DNA from: Planococcus citri
Taxonomy: Eukaryota; Arthropoda; Insecta; Hemiptera; Pseudococcidae
Assembly (NCBI RefSeq): GCF_950023065.1
Contig: NC_088677.1
Coordinates: 64,691,469-64,755,468, forward strand
Length of the DNA stretch: 64,000 bases
Reading direction: 5' to 3'
The notes beneath the pieces were generated by a model. That model saw only the letters and a program-made list of their open reading frames with translations, made no database searches and was not told where the DNA came from. This document shows, piece by piece, positions 47,001 to 60,720 of this stretch (the first letter of the stretch is position 1; each line of letters starts with the position of its first letter). Both the position numbers and the translations under genes were made by a program.

Positions 47001-50000
47001 CAGTATGAAGTATACACGAGCATTATACATACAAACACAATGCCAGAACTTTATACAATAAGTTCAGTGTTACCTTTTACCACAGGTTGATTTTCTCTTT
47101 CAATGGATTTCAGCGGTATATTAAATGAGAGAAAAATGACTTTCAGAGATGAGTAAATTAATAGGTATGCGAGAAGGAAATTCCAACTAAATAACGATGT
47201 CATTAAATATAGAATACGTATAGCATCTTCTTTGAAAAGGTAAGCGATATTCTTCGCGAAGAAAAAAAACGCGAGACAAGGTCTTTGTACTTGACAAAGA
47301 AAGCATTTTCAATACAAGATGAGGAAAAAACACCACCACTTCGAGATGCATTCTTACTCCGCTCATGATGTGTAAAAGTGAATAATGATGAATAATTTAT
47401 CTATATTTAGAATTTGATCACAGCGTGAACGAATATAACGATGGAAATTTCCTACTGCAGTCTTCATTCATTATTTCATCCCAAAGATTACTATACGGTT
47501 TTATTTTTTGTTGTTATGATAACACTGCTCAGCAAACACGAAAATCAGAACGTCAGATTTCCTTTCCGTAAATAAAACATTTCAGGGCTGAAATGAAAAA
47601 CATTGCAGAATACCCCCATTGGTTCTTGCTTCATCTACAGAGCTTGAAAAGAACTTTTGAATGAACTGCCTGTCTCAAAAATTGAAAGACAAACATGGTT
47701 TTAAAAAAAAAAGAAATCATTTTTTGACTTTGAAATAGAAAGTATAGGGAAATTGAGAAAAATCAAGAAAATCAAGATTTTGACAACCACATTGCATTTT
47801 TCAAAATTTTGGGACTAGATTCCCTCCCTCCCCCCTCCCAATCGATAGAAAGTGCAGGCAGAAAAAAAACAAAAATCAGCACTTTTAAAATTTAAAATTT
47901 TGACACCCACATTGCGTTTTTCAATATTTTGGGCCTAAATACATTTCTGAAATCCCACCAAACCATAAGTTCTAAGAATTTTACAATTTTTTTAAAATTT
48001 TGGCGTTCACTGCGAGATTTAGAGAGCTCATATCAAAAACGTAGGTACATGCGTTGAAATTTGAGATCAACGCTTTCAAAAAAATGCTTTACAAAGTTTT
48101 TTGTCAACATCTAACCAAAATTGCTGGTGAGGGGGGGAGACGAAACGACGTGTCTTCATTTAAGATGCCAAGATCCTAGAACGAGTAAACTCCAAATTTT
48201 TCAATGGCAGTTTTCAAATTTGGAATTAAATTTGAAAATTGAACTTTCACAGAAAAATTAAATTTCAAGCTTTGAAAAAAAAATCGAAAAATTGAAATTT
48301 ATGCGACCTACGGTTTGTTGGAATTCCATATACGCTGAATTCAAATTTAAATTTGTTTTTTTGGTAGGAGTCCTTCAAATCCTACAATGGACTCTCAAAT
48401 TTCAAAAAAATTGAAAAATTCGTGCGACATATAAATTTTAGCTCAGTTTTATGAGGCGCAGAGGTAACACTATGGCGATCTTTCAACCCATCAAGGAGAA
48501 AGGAACCCATAAACAAATATTGGGAAACATTGGAAGACTTGGGACCCAAAATGATCGATGTTGGTACAAAATAACCCATCCAACTTTTCGAATCACTCAG
48601 TGGTGTTATTTCTAGAAAGTCCCATTCTTCACAATTCACCTCATTCGTGCTCTTCAAGACCTTTTTTCACGTACGGGGGGGGGGGACAATCAAGTGGATT
48701 TAGCTCCGTATTTCTGTAATTAATGAAGAAAGAAGAATTTTAGGTGAACAAAAATAGTTTAAATCAATCATAATTGAGACGTTATACTTCGAAACGCTGT
48801 TGATTTTTTTCTCTAATCTCAATTAAAAAGAGCAACAGTTCAGCCCTTTTTAAAGATTCATCAGATTTCTATGTAATTAAATTTTTTCTAAACCTCAAAT
48901 TTTAAAATAAATTTTATTTATAAATCAAATCCATATGAAAAATTTTCCAATATTTTTGCACAAAGTTTATCACCCTGTGAATTTTTTTTTTGAAAACATT
49001 TGTACTATTTTTATTTTAAAAAAGTTCTGAAAAATTTTGTTCATTTTCAAAATTTTTCAGTCTCTTGATTAATTTTTTCTAAGCCACAAATTTCAAAATA
49101 GACTCTATTTCAAATTTCAAAATGAAAATTTTTTCAATTTCTGCCCAAAGTTTATTAGTTATTACCATACAGAAATTTTTTCAAAACATGTGTTTCTAAA
49201 AAAAAACCGTTTGAAAAATTTTCCAAATTTTAAAAATTGTTTGGTCTCTTGATTATTTTTTTTCAACCTCAAACTTCAAAATGAACTTTTTTTAAAATTT
49301 AAAAAAGACTTCTGAAGCATGACTAAAGATTTTTGAATTGCTCGCTCAAGAATTAAAAAACTCGTTTCGAGAAATTCTTCAATTTTCACAGTGAGTATTG
49401 AATAAACTTTAAGTTTTGAGCAAAACCTTCAATACCATAATTAAAATTTTTCACTTCAAATTGAACATCTGTAATGAAATATTTAAAAATTGATCCGTTG
49501 AATTACCAGTTGAGAAAAAGTACTCTATTGATTATGAATTGCGATTAATCATCGAGTTTCAATATAACTATGCTCGCAGGTACGAGTACGAGTATAAGTA
49601 AGTACTCGTATTATGACTAACTAGTCCACACAATACCACGTGTTTTCAATATACGTAGGTACATGTATCATTTGATAATCATTATCAAAACTCACTTTGT
49701 TTCAGTTTCGTTGTAGAAAATATCGTTATCATATTTTCCTATTAAGTAAATGCGCACCAAGCATATTTACAAAAAAAAAATTCATTAACAAAATATTCAA
49801 CTTAATCGGGGTTTTCCTACGATAAGGAAAGCACTACGAGGATAATGAATTTTCACGCTCACGTAATACGACAAAATTTTAAAACGTACCTACAATGTTT
49901 ATTTTTAAATCGAGAATTTTTTAAACGCAAATTACCAACAATATCCTATAGGTAAATGGTGCATGGTACCCATTATTTTTGTTTCTGATCCAGTAATATT

Positions 50001-52676
50001 GTATTTTTTTTTCCATTTTCATTTTCATTATTAATCGAGGTGACATTGACATGAACAGTATACGTTCAAAAACGTTCAATATTCATACTTGTGGATAATG
50101 TATCAGTGCGTCAAAGTTATATCAAATTTGCAGAATTTTTTACTGAAAATTTATACCTACTACGTACTTATGAAGAAAACAAAGTTACTACATCATCTTC
50201 GTATTCCTAGGATTTCTTTGTGACCTTTTTTCTTTTTCAGAGAGAAAATTTCTTGTTTACTAAATAGGTACCTTAGCTTTGGGAAATGGTAGATCGGATT
50301 TCGTAGAATTATCGAGTGCTCTAATAATTATGACATTTTCAGAATCGAAAAACAAGTTGGTAATAATGAATTGATTCAATGTCATCAATTTTTTTCACAA
50401 AAATATAGGGACACAATTTCTAGAAGCCTTAAAGAGAATTTTTTAAAAACTTTTTTTAAATTGTTAATTGTTATCAATTTTTTTTTTCATCTTTAGCAAT
50501 ACCAACAGGAGAAATTTCACGAAACGAATTAGAACTAAAAATTTGTTAAAACAGTTCAAACCTTTCTAAAAGGTAGCTTTTTTTCTTCAAAAAATTGTGA
50601 AAGTATTTCAGCGGTGTTAGAAAATGATAAATGTTGCAAAAAAGGCAGTAATATGTACATAAAAGCTTAAAACATTTCAAGGATGTGAAAAATACAACAG
50701 AAATTATCCAGGACTGGCACATTAGACGATTAAATATTGTCCAAAATTTTATTTGTAAAATTCGTTTCAGAATCAAAAAAAGCTGTAAAATGTGTGCCCG
50801 ATAAAAAAAATATTTGATTAAAAATCATTCATAAGATACGTTGATATAGATTGTAATTTACTCTATCAGCAGAAAATTTGCGAACAAATTCTCAAAATTT
50901 ATATTTTGATGAATGATAATGTATACATTATTACATCCCACCTCGATTATAGGATAAGATTAATATGGCTCGGTTTCATAGCCTAAGTGTGCTTGAATCT
51001 ATTTTTTTTTTTTTTTTTTTTTTTTTTTGAATTGAGTTAAGATATTTCAGAACGGCCTCAGTCCATTTTTCACACTATTTCGGTGGAATGAAAAAATTTG
51101 GAACGTGATTTTCGTATTCAATTGAAATTTTGTTTTCATTTCTTATTTCAATTTAATTTCAATATTTTGAATCGTTCAATTTTTCAGAAATTTTATCAAT
51201 TTTTTGTGCAACTTTTTAATGCTTTGCAAAATGCTGATAACTTTTAATCAATTTTGCCACCATTTTTTCCCCTATTATGATGAAATTTTCAACATTTTTT
51301 TCAATCATCTAAGCAAATTTTATGATGTGTTGTGACCATGTTTCGAGCAATTTTTCAGCAATCTCATTCTATTTTCATGATATTTCATAACAAATTTTCA
51401 CGAATTTTGAATCATATATAAAAATAAAAAATATAAAAAATAGTACTTATAGATTTATTAAGAATTAAAATCGAAAAAAATAATTTTTTTTCTCCCAGCA
51501 GCACAATTATATTGATCAATAAATTTCAGAAATTTCGAATTCGAAGCTGAAAAAATAGCATTCAAAATATTTAGCTATTTAAATCTTTGCAAAAACAGTT
51601 CCCTGCCTACTTTTTGACCAAAAAATGACTGAGATTGAGCTAAGAGTTTGAAAATCCTGCATTTTGAAACAGAAACTACAACCCCCAGAATTTGGTATAA
51701 CTGCGAAGATGGGGGTCTAAAACTATACGTACATTACGATTGCAAATAGGAGCTTTGAAAAAAAAAAAATTAAAGTGAACACGATGACGACGAGTAAAAT
51801 AATTATTCATCAAAAATGTAGTCACGTGATCGTTCCGAAAAAAAATATCCGACACAATTTATATCTACCTACTCGTATTTTTAGATGCATATTAATAAAG
51901 ATACCCAAATTATTCAAAATTTGGTTATTTATATCCGTCGATTCATTAAAAATGCGAGACCATTCACATCTACTCGTATTCTACAATTCAATTCGAAATA
52001 ACAGACCATGAAAGAGAGATCTGATTAGCAATTACGATTCGAAAAATATGTATCTTCATCTCTATATCTATCATCCAATCCATCAGCTATTCGTCGCACT
52101 CTAAAACAGCACCTATATCTACTCCTCCTATCTCAAACACATGCAGATAGATAGGTAACTAATCAATTCAACAATCAGATGCAGATGAACAGAAATTATA
52201 GGTACGAGCATGTAATTCGAAAATTATCGTAATACAAAATAATACAATGATAGTTAATTTCACACAGATATTTACGCGAGACTACTTGCGCAGATAATGA
52301 CGTCAAGAAAAGTCGTTTTTCAAAAAAAAATGAAGTCGTCAAGAGAGATAAAAAGTAAAAAAATTGACCAAATATTTCAACGTACGAGTATGTACTTATT
52401 TCTCGTACTAAAATAAACGACTTTCGAGTGTACAGGACAAGTTCATTGTTAGGGACAGGACAAGACAGTTTCAAATTAATACACCATATCGAAGTGTTTA
52501 CATCACTATGTGGACATAAAGGGAACATATGCTATCGAATAGTGATTTTCAAAAAGCAAAACGTCTCGGTCAACCGTGTAGATTGACGAGTAAACACTTG
52601 TGCATTGAACACGACACTCCATCGTGCTTTAGCTGTTAAAAAGACGATAAAAGTAATGGCAATATTATTACTTGGT

Positions 52677-52713
<37 letters not shown>

Positions 52714-55700
52714 GATAAAAAAACTTCTAATATAAAATTTGCCAATGAAATTTTTTCCAACATTAATAAAATACTACTCAAATATACAGGAAAAAAAATC
52801 ATACTGATCGTAAGGATATAAAAATTCATCTCACAATATTCAATTCAACCATTCGAGACAAGCATCTGAATTATTCGTTCCAATATTACCATATGTTGGC
52901 AAATGTTTATCAACAAAAATGAATGATAAACATCGAAAAAGTATAAATAAAATAGTCATACCTTAACACCACCAACTCCACTCCATCGATGTAACAAACC
53001 GAGAAGTATAATTTGGTCTTTAGCTCATTTTGTTGAACTCGAAGATCAAATTCAACAAACCGATTAAACTCGTTGAAAAAATACACCGCGTACAATTGAA
53101 TTTATCCCTTAATCTAATCTCATTAAGAAAGACGTAAGATATTTCGAAAAAGTAAACAAGAACCGAAGAACGTGGGCGATATATATAAAGGGTAATACCT
53201 ATAGGAGTAAACTGCGCATTTAAAATCACACGTCTACCCTTAAAATATCGATCTGAAATACCACCCGAGAGTCGAGTAAATAAACAAATTATGCTGGTTA
53301 TGTACGTAGGTATTGGGTCAGACTTTTCTCAGCATCGATCTGGGGTCGTAATATTTCCAATTTCTTCGCCCTGTGCCCTGACTTGCGTCTAAGTTTTCCG
53401 TACCGTATGCTATGAATGAGTCAACAGACAGGTGGGAACTGGGAAGCCAGCAACGTGTATTCCGCGATGCATTTGATGGAGTAATTTCAGCGTTCGACTT
53501 GATTTTATTGTCTTTTTTATTAGAAAAAAGCTCGTCTATGAGATGGGGGAAAAGGTATAGCAGGGGTTATCGCCCTCCTCCCTCCCCTAGTACTGTAATG
53601 TAGGCAAGGTACCTATACGTAAGACCGAAAAATAAATTTACTAAGGTACCTACTCCTAAATCCAAACGAGAAGAAACTCGTGTAAATTATGTCCAAATAA
53701 AATTTTTATTGAACTCCGCTGACTCATTTTAAAAATTTACATAGGTAATATTTTCTTCTTTCACATCGAACCCTGAACTTTAAACTTTATGCTCGGTATT
53801 AAATACAAATTATACACGTGTATGGAATCTCATCCAGAAGACGAAGTTATCCAGTCCTCAGGTGAGAGAACATGAACATTCGATTATTAAATCGTCTTTC
53901 GAGTTTCGAGTACATTCACCTTTTCCAAGAATATCTCTGGTAACTTTCCCAACTATACTGAATAAGTACCTAATAGTATGTAGGTATATGAGAAGGTAAT
54001 AATAAATAAACCATTTCACAATAATAATAATTACCAAACAAGTCGTAAGAATAACTCACCTATAAAATTACATTTGATCAAACCAACTATCTAACACAAT
54101 CCGGTGAAGAAAATAAATCTAAATCTTGTATTTTTATCGAAGAACTACGCGAAATAGTAATAAATATCAATTCATTTTAGTTACTCGTAACAACGATAAC
54201 GAATTAACCACATGAAATCGGTCACAGCACTGAGCACTGAACTGAAATCTCATTCAATATCATTCAGTCATCGTCATTCGTCAACATGGAAATTCCATCT
54301 CCAGACGGAATTGCACTGTTGCATTCCAGGAAAAAAGCATAGAGCATAGAAAGACGTGCATAGATTGAAAACACTCGATTACTGGAGTACATTCTGGAAA
54401 AATGACGTGTAGAAACGAGTATTCCGGTTGAAATTTTTTTAAATTGCGAAAGATTTGATTTGAAATGAAATTATAATCCAATAGTAAAGTAATTATTTAT
54501 TTTAAGAATGTGCTTGAAAGTTAAAAATTGATAATTATGGTGTTTTTTATTCTCTCTCTTAAATATCAATCAACATCCAGGATTCAAAAATGATACTTTT
54601 AACAATTTCTGAAAAACAACGTTACTCATGATCGTTACTTGAGACTTGAAATCCAGTCATCTTCAACGGTGCCAAGTCTCAAGCAGTACAGAAACTAATG
54701 TTGTTATTCAAAAATACATTTTAATCGCAATTCAACGATAATTATAATAGCTCATAATACGATGAAATACAAAAATAATTAAAACTGACACGAAAGGCAT
54801 TTTCGTAGTCTAGATTGTAATCAGTTTCAATTAAAACAACAAAATGCAGCATAATTATAAATCATTATGCATCGAAAGACGAGATCAAGATTGGGTAAAG
54901 TGTAAAGTCCCTTCAACGAGTTTAGAAAATTCCTACGAAAAATATTACTTACGTTTTGAAGCATATTAAAATAAATTATTTTAGTTTTTAAAAATTCTGA
55001 ACAGTATTGGATATTTAAAAAAAATAATTTTTAATCGTGGACGTGTTTCAATTTCATTTTGTTTATTCAACATTCTAAACGTAATAATCATTAGTGATGA
55101 TGAATTATCAAGAAGAGCAATCTTTTATTTTTTTAACTACCCAAGTAATTTAAGAAGAGTACGAAAAAATGAAAACTCAAACCTAGCAGTGTTCAACAAA
55201 GTCTGTTCAATTTTTTTTTCATTTCTCTGTTTTTAAAAATACATATACATAGGTACAATACCTACTTTTAATATTTAAAAAAAATCAAATGCACTTCTAA
55301 GAATTACCAATACTCAATTTTTGAGAAACTTTTTATTCCTGAAAAAATAAATCTTTAGAAAAAAATTCTATTTCCTGAATGAGGCTTCGACTTTCGACAC
55401 CACACTTTTTTGAAATCCAATTCTAATTTAAACACCAATGCATATTTTAATTCGAAAAAAAAATAAAACTTAAGTACACCAAGACCTAGAAAAAAAATTG
55501 ATGCACATATGTGGGAAAAAATTAGAACTAAAAATAGAGTCATCGTCAATGTTCCAAAATTTTGCTAAAATGGAAAAAACGCTAATACTGAAAAGAAAAC
55601 TGTAAAAAAAAAAAAAAAAAAAAAAACGATAAAATTGAATGCCCTTTAAAAAACTGAATAAAAAATCTGGAAAAAATACATACTAATTCAAATACCAATG

Positions 55701-57640
55701 CTCAATTCTAAAAAACTCTTAAAAAAACTAGGAAAGATACCAAACCATAATCGTTTTTTTAATTGATGAAAATTTCCTACAAAAAATGCTGATTGAATTT
55801 TATTTTATTATCATTATCAAGAAATTGATGCATCGTAACACGGCCCAAGAAAAAGGAATAAAATTGCAAGTATAAATAAAATAAAATAGTTCACATTTGG
55901 GAAACAATTCCTTAAACTTGAAAACGATCAAGAAAGTTTAATAATAATTTTAAATAAATTTGTTTATTTACAGCATCATTCTTTTGAAATTGTTCAGAAA
56001 TTGTTTATTGTAATTTAATCAGGCTGTTTATTTTGGAACCATTTCCTAAAAAAGAGAAGTTAACTTGAATTAAAATTTTTTTTTAAATGAATGATTTTTT
56101 ATCTGAACACTTTGAGTAATGCTATAATTTTGAATTCATGAATTCATGTAAAAAAAACATTCAATTTCAGGAAATGACTTTTTTTTTTTAAATCAAATTT
56201 TGCTCGAACAATGTTTCCTTATTTTTAATTTTTTTTTCTAACAACTGATGGCATTCAAGATATTAATAAAGGCAGTATTTTTTTTAATGTTTTTTTTTAT
56301 TGCACCTAATGTTGAAAAAACGGTGTTTCAAATAAAAAATGATTAAAGAAAAAAAATTCACGAATTGTGATCAAAATCCTCAATTTGCACACTTGCAGCT
56401 GAAAATTCAAAATTTTTCAGGATTCCTGATCTCTAAGGGAGACCTTGCCCAGTTCCATGCCTTGCCCTCTCACCACCATTTTGAAAAACACGGCTCGTAC
56501 AATGTGAAATTAAACAAACGATAAAATTTCTTTCAAGTTGAGTTAGGTGAATCAAGAATTAAGAAATAATTCTATTTACATACATATTTATAATCAAATC
56601 TTACTTGAGCTAGAACAAAAAAAACCCCTACGAGGTACAAAATCTTCAACTTGAGAAAATGAGAACCGTATTAGGTACCTACTTTACAGACGTAGGTACT
56701 TCTGAAAAATTATTCATTTAAAAAATTTTAGTATTTAAAAAAATAATTTTTCAGGAAGAAATACATTTTGAATTTTAAAATTTCAAATTTACTCTCAATC
56801 AAAAAAAAAAAATTGAATATTTTTCAAAAAACCACTGACAATGAACTTATTTTCCTATATTATTTTATAATGTAGGTTACCTTGAATGCGCATGAATTTT
56901 CGAGTGGAATTATTTTAAATGCCCTGATCAGCTATTTCAGATAAAACCTCCCTAATACATACATGTAAAATTACACCCAAGTACAATTTACGAGTAGGTA
57001 ATTTATGAATTGAGCACATGAAAATCTATACCACGTTCAATTTTATATCAGATAATAATCGAACACGAAAAAAAGTAATTTTACCAAAAAATAGTTTAGG
57101 GAGAGTATTGCACATCGTCAATTGACATTCATTTTTTTTCCTGGTGATCCATTTGGCACACACAAAATGAGCTTATCATACATGTGAACGCATCAGTTTA
57201 AAACTGTCACAATGTCAGGTGAACAAGGTGAATTTTTTTAACAGTGATTTTTCTTCATGGATAATTTCAAATTACGACACAGATATTCGAGTTGAATCGG
57301 TTTTTAAAATTTATGTCATCTTCTAAAGTAAAAATATTGAAGTGAGTTGAATACAGAGACAAGAATACAGTACGTAAATACCTAATGAAGTGATGGTGTA
57401 GATTTTTAAAGTTTTGCTGATTCTTATAAGAGATGTTTTTGAAATGATTTCCACTTTTACAGCAACATTTAAATTCGTTGAGTAATTTTATTTCGTCCAT
57501 TTCTTGATTGTATCTTCATCTAATTATTTTGAAAAAAAATATTTATACACCCCAAGAACTGATTTTACACTTTTAAATTAATAAAAACTTATCGAGTGAC
57601 TGCAAATGATCAAGTACCATGATTTTATTCTTACACCAAC
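47001..57640. other. Intergenic region between the RhoGAP-like and CD36-family genes
   Basis: About 10.6 kb with no exon chain that can be supported on either strand. Contents are a two-copy short duplication near 47776-47945, the three-copy repeat at 48840-49310, a 27-base T run (51002-51028), a 29-base A run (52681-52709), a 23-base A run near 55604-55626 and many GTAGGTACC words. Confidence 0.5.
48840..49310. repeat. Diverged tandem repeat, three copies of about 187 bp
   Basis: The landmark ACCTCAAATTTTAAAATAA at 48892 recurs in changed form at about 49081 and 49265, each preceded by a TTTTTTCT tract and, in the last two, by TCTCTTGATTA. Divergence is high. Confidence 0.55.
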
Positions 57641-57751
57641 ATGTTCTCTGCGACCAAAATCTTACTATACGTGTTCGGGAGCATAATAATAATTCTAGGA
57701 GCAACCATCACAGTAATTTGGAAACCACTGCTGAACCACATAATCGATTCT
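57641..57751 (+). CDS. CD36-family gene, exon 1
   Basis: ATG at 57641 opens 37 codons with the first membrane segment (ILLYVFGSIIIILGATITVI). The donor is GATTCT|GTGAGA, phase 0. Nearby upstream ATGs (57608, 57619) are out of frame. An arthropod-like initiator word, ATCAGTTT, near 57190 could mark a start of transcription but is weak evidence. Confidence 0.88.
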
Positions 57752-60715
57752 GTGAGATTTATGAATTTTTTTGAATTTTAATAATAATTTTAATTTATTT
57801 ATATGGTGGAATAAATTTTTCAAATTTATCATTTTAGAGACTGGTCTTGGCAAAATGTTCAGAAACTGAACGAATATGGAGCAATAGTTCGGTTCCTATT
57901 TATTTCAAAGTGTACATGTTTAATTGGACTAATCCAGAAGAAACATTGGCCAAAAAACAGAAACCAAATTTTGTTGAAATGGGACCTTATACGTTCAGGT
58001 TTAAATTTTTAGTCAATTGTTATTTTCGAAGTTCGAATATCTCGAATGGTTACATTAAATTACATTAACTATACAGGTTTACTCAGATGAAGTCCGATAT
58101 TGTTTGGAATAGCAATTATACGATAACATTCAGAGCTGATCGAATTTGGAGTTTTGCACCAGAAATGTCCAACGGCAGGCTTTCTGATCGTATTACGAAT
58201 ATAAATGCTGTTGCGATGGTAAATCAACTTGTAAAATCAACACTTTCTAATTTTTATTGGGCCATTTTTTTAAAATCGTTCAAATGGAATATTGAGCAAT
58301 GAGCAGGACCCAACACAAAACCGAAATTCACAGTCACACAGATCAAAATTTTTAAGGGGCAGTGGAAAGGACAAAATTTCTTTAAAAATGGGTGTACAGT
58401 CTCCTCTCTATGGAAAGTTTTAAATCATGGATAGATACGTGTTTTGGTCAAGTCAAGTTGGCTTGATGCTCGATACCTACTGACTTGTCCCTGTGGCTTC
58501 CTAAGGTCGCCTGTCTTCCTGTCTGGCCTCTTGAGGTCCTTGACTCGTCTGTCTGGCTTCTCAAGGTCATCTATCTTTCTGTCTGGCCTCCTGAGGTCAT
58601 TGACCCGCCTGTCTTGCTTCTCAAGGTCGTCTGTCTTCCTACCTGGCTAGCTTCTTAAGGTCACTGACTCATCTGTCTGGCCTCTTCAAGTCATTGACCC
58701 GCCTGTCTGGTATCCCAAGTTCGTCCATTTGTCAGGCCTCCTGAGGTCATTGACCCATCTGGCTAGCTTCTCAAAGTCGTCTGCCTTCCTGTCTGGCCTC
58801 TGCAAGTAATTGACCCGTTTGTCTAGTATCCCTAGGTCGTCTACCTGTCAGGCCTCCTGAGGTCATTGACCTCTCTGTCTGGCTTCTCAAGGTCATCTGT
58901 CTTCCTGCCTAGCCTCTCAAGGGCATTGACCCATCTGCCTAGCTTTTCAAGGTCGTCTGTCTTCCTGTCTGGCATCTTCAAGTAATTGACCCGTTTGTCT
59001 GGTATCTCAAGGTCGTCTATCTGTCTGGCCTTTTGAGGTCATTGACCCATCTGTCTGGCCACCTCCAGTTTGTCTACAAGAATTTGTTGACCGAGAATCA
59101 CTACTTTTTCACTTCCTTTCAAAAAAAAATCACTATCTTCCAAAATATTCTAACCCCCCCCCTCCCCTAAATCAATTTTTCATTTTTTAGGGGCTTCGTA
59201 ATTTTTTACATCGGAGTACACGTGTTCATCAATTTGAAATCGGAACAATTTTTTCCAAGTTTTTAAAAGTTAGATGTATCTATTGCAGGTTGTGGGTGAT
59301 CGATTCAAAGACAATATGTGGATCACCAAAGTAATGATAAGCGGTTTCCTAGAATTACTGGAAAAGCAGGTTTACATCACGAAAACTGTGGAAGAATTGC
59401 TGTTTCAAGGCTACGAAAATCAAGTTCTATCCATTGGAAAAACTCTGAAAGAATTGGGAATTGACGTAGGTCATCTGCCAGATAGATTTGGATGGTATTT
59501 CAACGTAAGGAAATTCAATTCAAATTATTACTAAATAAAATTATTACATTAGTACATACATCAAAATTACGTTTCTTTTCTTCTTTTTTTTTTTTCAAGA
59601 AAAATGCGAGCGAAATAAATATTTTCAACATCCACACGGGTGCTGACGACCTCAATAATTTAGGCAGAGTACGTTCGTGGAATTACAAAACTCAATCGGA
59701 AATTTACACAGATCGATGTGATCGAATACGAGGATCTTTAGGAGATCTATGGCCAAAAAATATCAGCAATGAAGATTCAACTTCTATATTCATATCCGAT
59801 TTTTGCGGGTAAATAAAAATATCTACGACTATACCTACCTACCGCACGAACCCAAACATTGCAGAGTAATTAACATTCGTTTTTTCCCCCACCAGATCAT
59901 TCGAGTTAATTAAATCAGGAGCCCACAAATTACACGGAGTCGACGCAGTCCGATTCATAGGCACTGAAAAAACATTCGACAATGGCAAAGTATACCGAGA
60001 AAATCGTTGCTATTGCAAAAATAACAAATGCACGCTTCCATCAGGGGTCAGAGATATATCAGATTGTGTACATGCGCCTATTTACATATCGTTTCCACAT
60101 TTTTACTTGGCCAATGAGAGTTACAGAAGGAGTGTGGATGGAATGAATCCGGTGGCTGGAAAACATCAATTTTTCGTCACTGTACAAAAGGTTAGAAAAA
60201 TCTCATTGATTTAACCCTACTTTTGAACATGAATTGTGAAGACAGTTGCAAGATTTTGAATGTTTTTTGGCACTTTTTATTGCAGGATTCGGGAATGGTG
60301 ATGGAAATATTTGCAAGATTACAGATTAATATTATGGTCGAACCTTATCCTAGTTTAGGGTGAGTATTTTAGGTTTATACTATTGATAGGTAGAAAGTAC
60401 CTAGACCTACCTATGTTGTGATTTTCAAATTCTTCTTTAAATTTAGAAATAAATTTGTTTTATTTGAAGTGATCTAAACTATTCTCGATGCATTGGTAAA
60501 TTTTCAGATTTTTCGCCAACCTACCAAGAATGATGGTCCCCACAGTGTGGTTCGAAGAATACATCGAGATGCCCGAAAATCTCAAGACTAAAATTAAGTT
60601 GGCTTTTAATTTAGCGCCATTTCTGCTATCAGTTTGCGGATTCAGTTCAGTAATTATTGGAATAGTGCTAGTACTTTGTGGATGTATTTCTTCAAAATTA
60701 CAGCGCCAGAAATGA
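57641..60715 (+). CDS. CD36/SCARB-family scavenger receptor (eight exons, complete)
   Basis: Exons 57641-57751, 57838-57998, 58077-58218, 59289-59504, 59600-59808, 59896-60190, 60286-60359 and 60508-60715 join in phase to 471 residues, normal for the family. Layout is typical: a short N-terminal tail, a membrane segment at about 7-27, a large outer domain, a second membrane segment at about 436-462 and a short basic tail. Family marks include NPEETLAKKQKPNFVEMGPY, the six ordered cysteines (about 250, 279, 318, 320, 325 and 337, in DRCD, FCG, CYCKNNKC and ISDC) and SFPHFYLAN. Several N-glycosylation sites are present (NSS, NWT, NYT, NAS, NIS, NES). Such proteins take up or pass on lipids, carotenoids, lipoproteins or pheromones at the cell surface or endosome. 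Insect members include SNMP, croquemort, ninaD and emp types; the subgroup cannot be decided here. Confidence 0.93.
57838..57998 (+). CDS. CD36-family gene, exon 2
   Basis: Lies between the acceptor TCATTTTAG| and the donor TTCAG|GTTTAA. It encodes the conserved NPEETLAKKQKPNFVEMGPY region. Confidence 0.9.
58077..58218 (+). CDS. CD36-family gene, exon 3
   Basis: Lies between the acceptor ACTATACAG| and the donor GCGATG|GTAAAT. It encodes IVWNSNYTITFRADRIWSF and ends NAVAM, as in family members. Confidence 0.9.
58480..59076 (+). repeat. 30-bp minisatellite in intron 3 of the CD36-family gene
   Basis: About twenty units of roughly 30 bp, in alternating pairs of the type CTGTCTGGCCTCCTGAGGTC plus ATTGACCCG, and CTGTCTGGCTTCTCAAGGTC plus GTCTGTCTTC, giving a 60-bp dimer. 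GC content is clearly higher than in the surrounding intron. A short open frame (58444-58650) encodes repeated LRSLTRLSGFSRS-like residues and is a by-product. Confidence 0.88.
59289..59504 (+). CDS. CD36-family gene, exon 4
   Basis: Has 72 codons, phase 0 at both ends, from the acceptor TATTGCAG| to the donor TTCAAC|GTAAGG. It encodes the helical region VYITKTVEELLFQGYENQVL. Confidence 0.92.
59600..59808 (+). CDS. CD36-family gene, exon 5
   Basis: Lies between the acceptor TTTTTTTTTTCAAG| and the donor TGCGG|GTAAAT. It carries NIHTGADDLNNLGRV and the first two conserved cysteines (DRCD, DFCG). Confidence 0.92.
59896..60190 (+). CDS. CD36-family gene, exon 6
   Basis: Lies between the acceptor TTCCCCCACCAG| and the donor CAAAAG|GTTAGA. 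It carries the CYCKNNKC cluster, ISDC and SFPHFYLAN, the strongest family signature in the gene. Confidence 0.93.
60286..60359 (+). CDS. CD36-family gene, exon 7
   Basis: Lies between the acceptor TTATTGCAG| and the donor TTAGG|GTGAGT. It encodes MEIFARLQINIMVEPYPSL, leaving in phase 2. Confidence 0.9.
60508..60715 (+). CDS. CD36-family gene, exon 8 (last)
   Basis: Follows the acceptor AAATTTTCAG|. It encodes PRMMVPTVWFEE, the second membrane segment and the tail ISSKLQRQK, with TGA at 60713-60715. Confidence 0.92.
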
Positions 60716-60720
60716 ATAAA
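60715..60720 (+). promoter_or_regulatory. AATAAA word overlapping the CD36-family stop codon
   Basis: An AATAAA shares its first base with the TGA stop. Being this close to the stop it would give almost no 3' UTR, so the functional polyadenylation signal may lie further down. Confidence 0.25.

Noticed and set aside
48382..48657. A 91-residue minus-strand open frame
   Set aside because: Composition is more protein-like than most, but no family, splice sites or neighbouring exons support it.
57212..57228. ATG followed by GTGAAT donor as a first exon of the CD36-family gene
   Set aside because: It is out of phase with the exon at 57641 and no suitable acceptor precedes that exon; the ATG at 57641 already gives a full family N-terminus.
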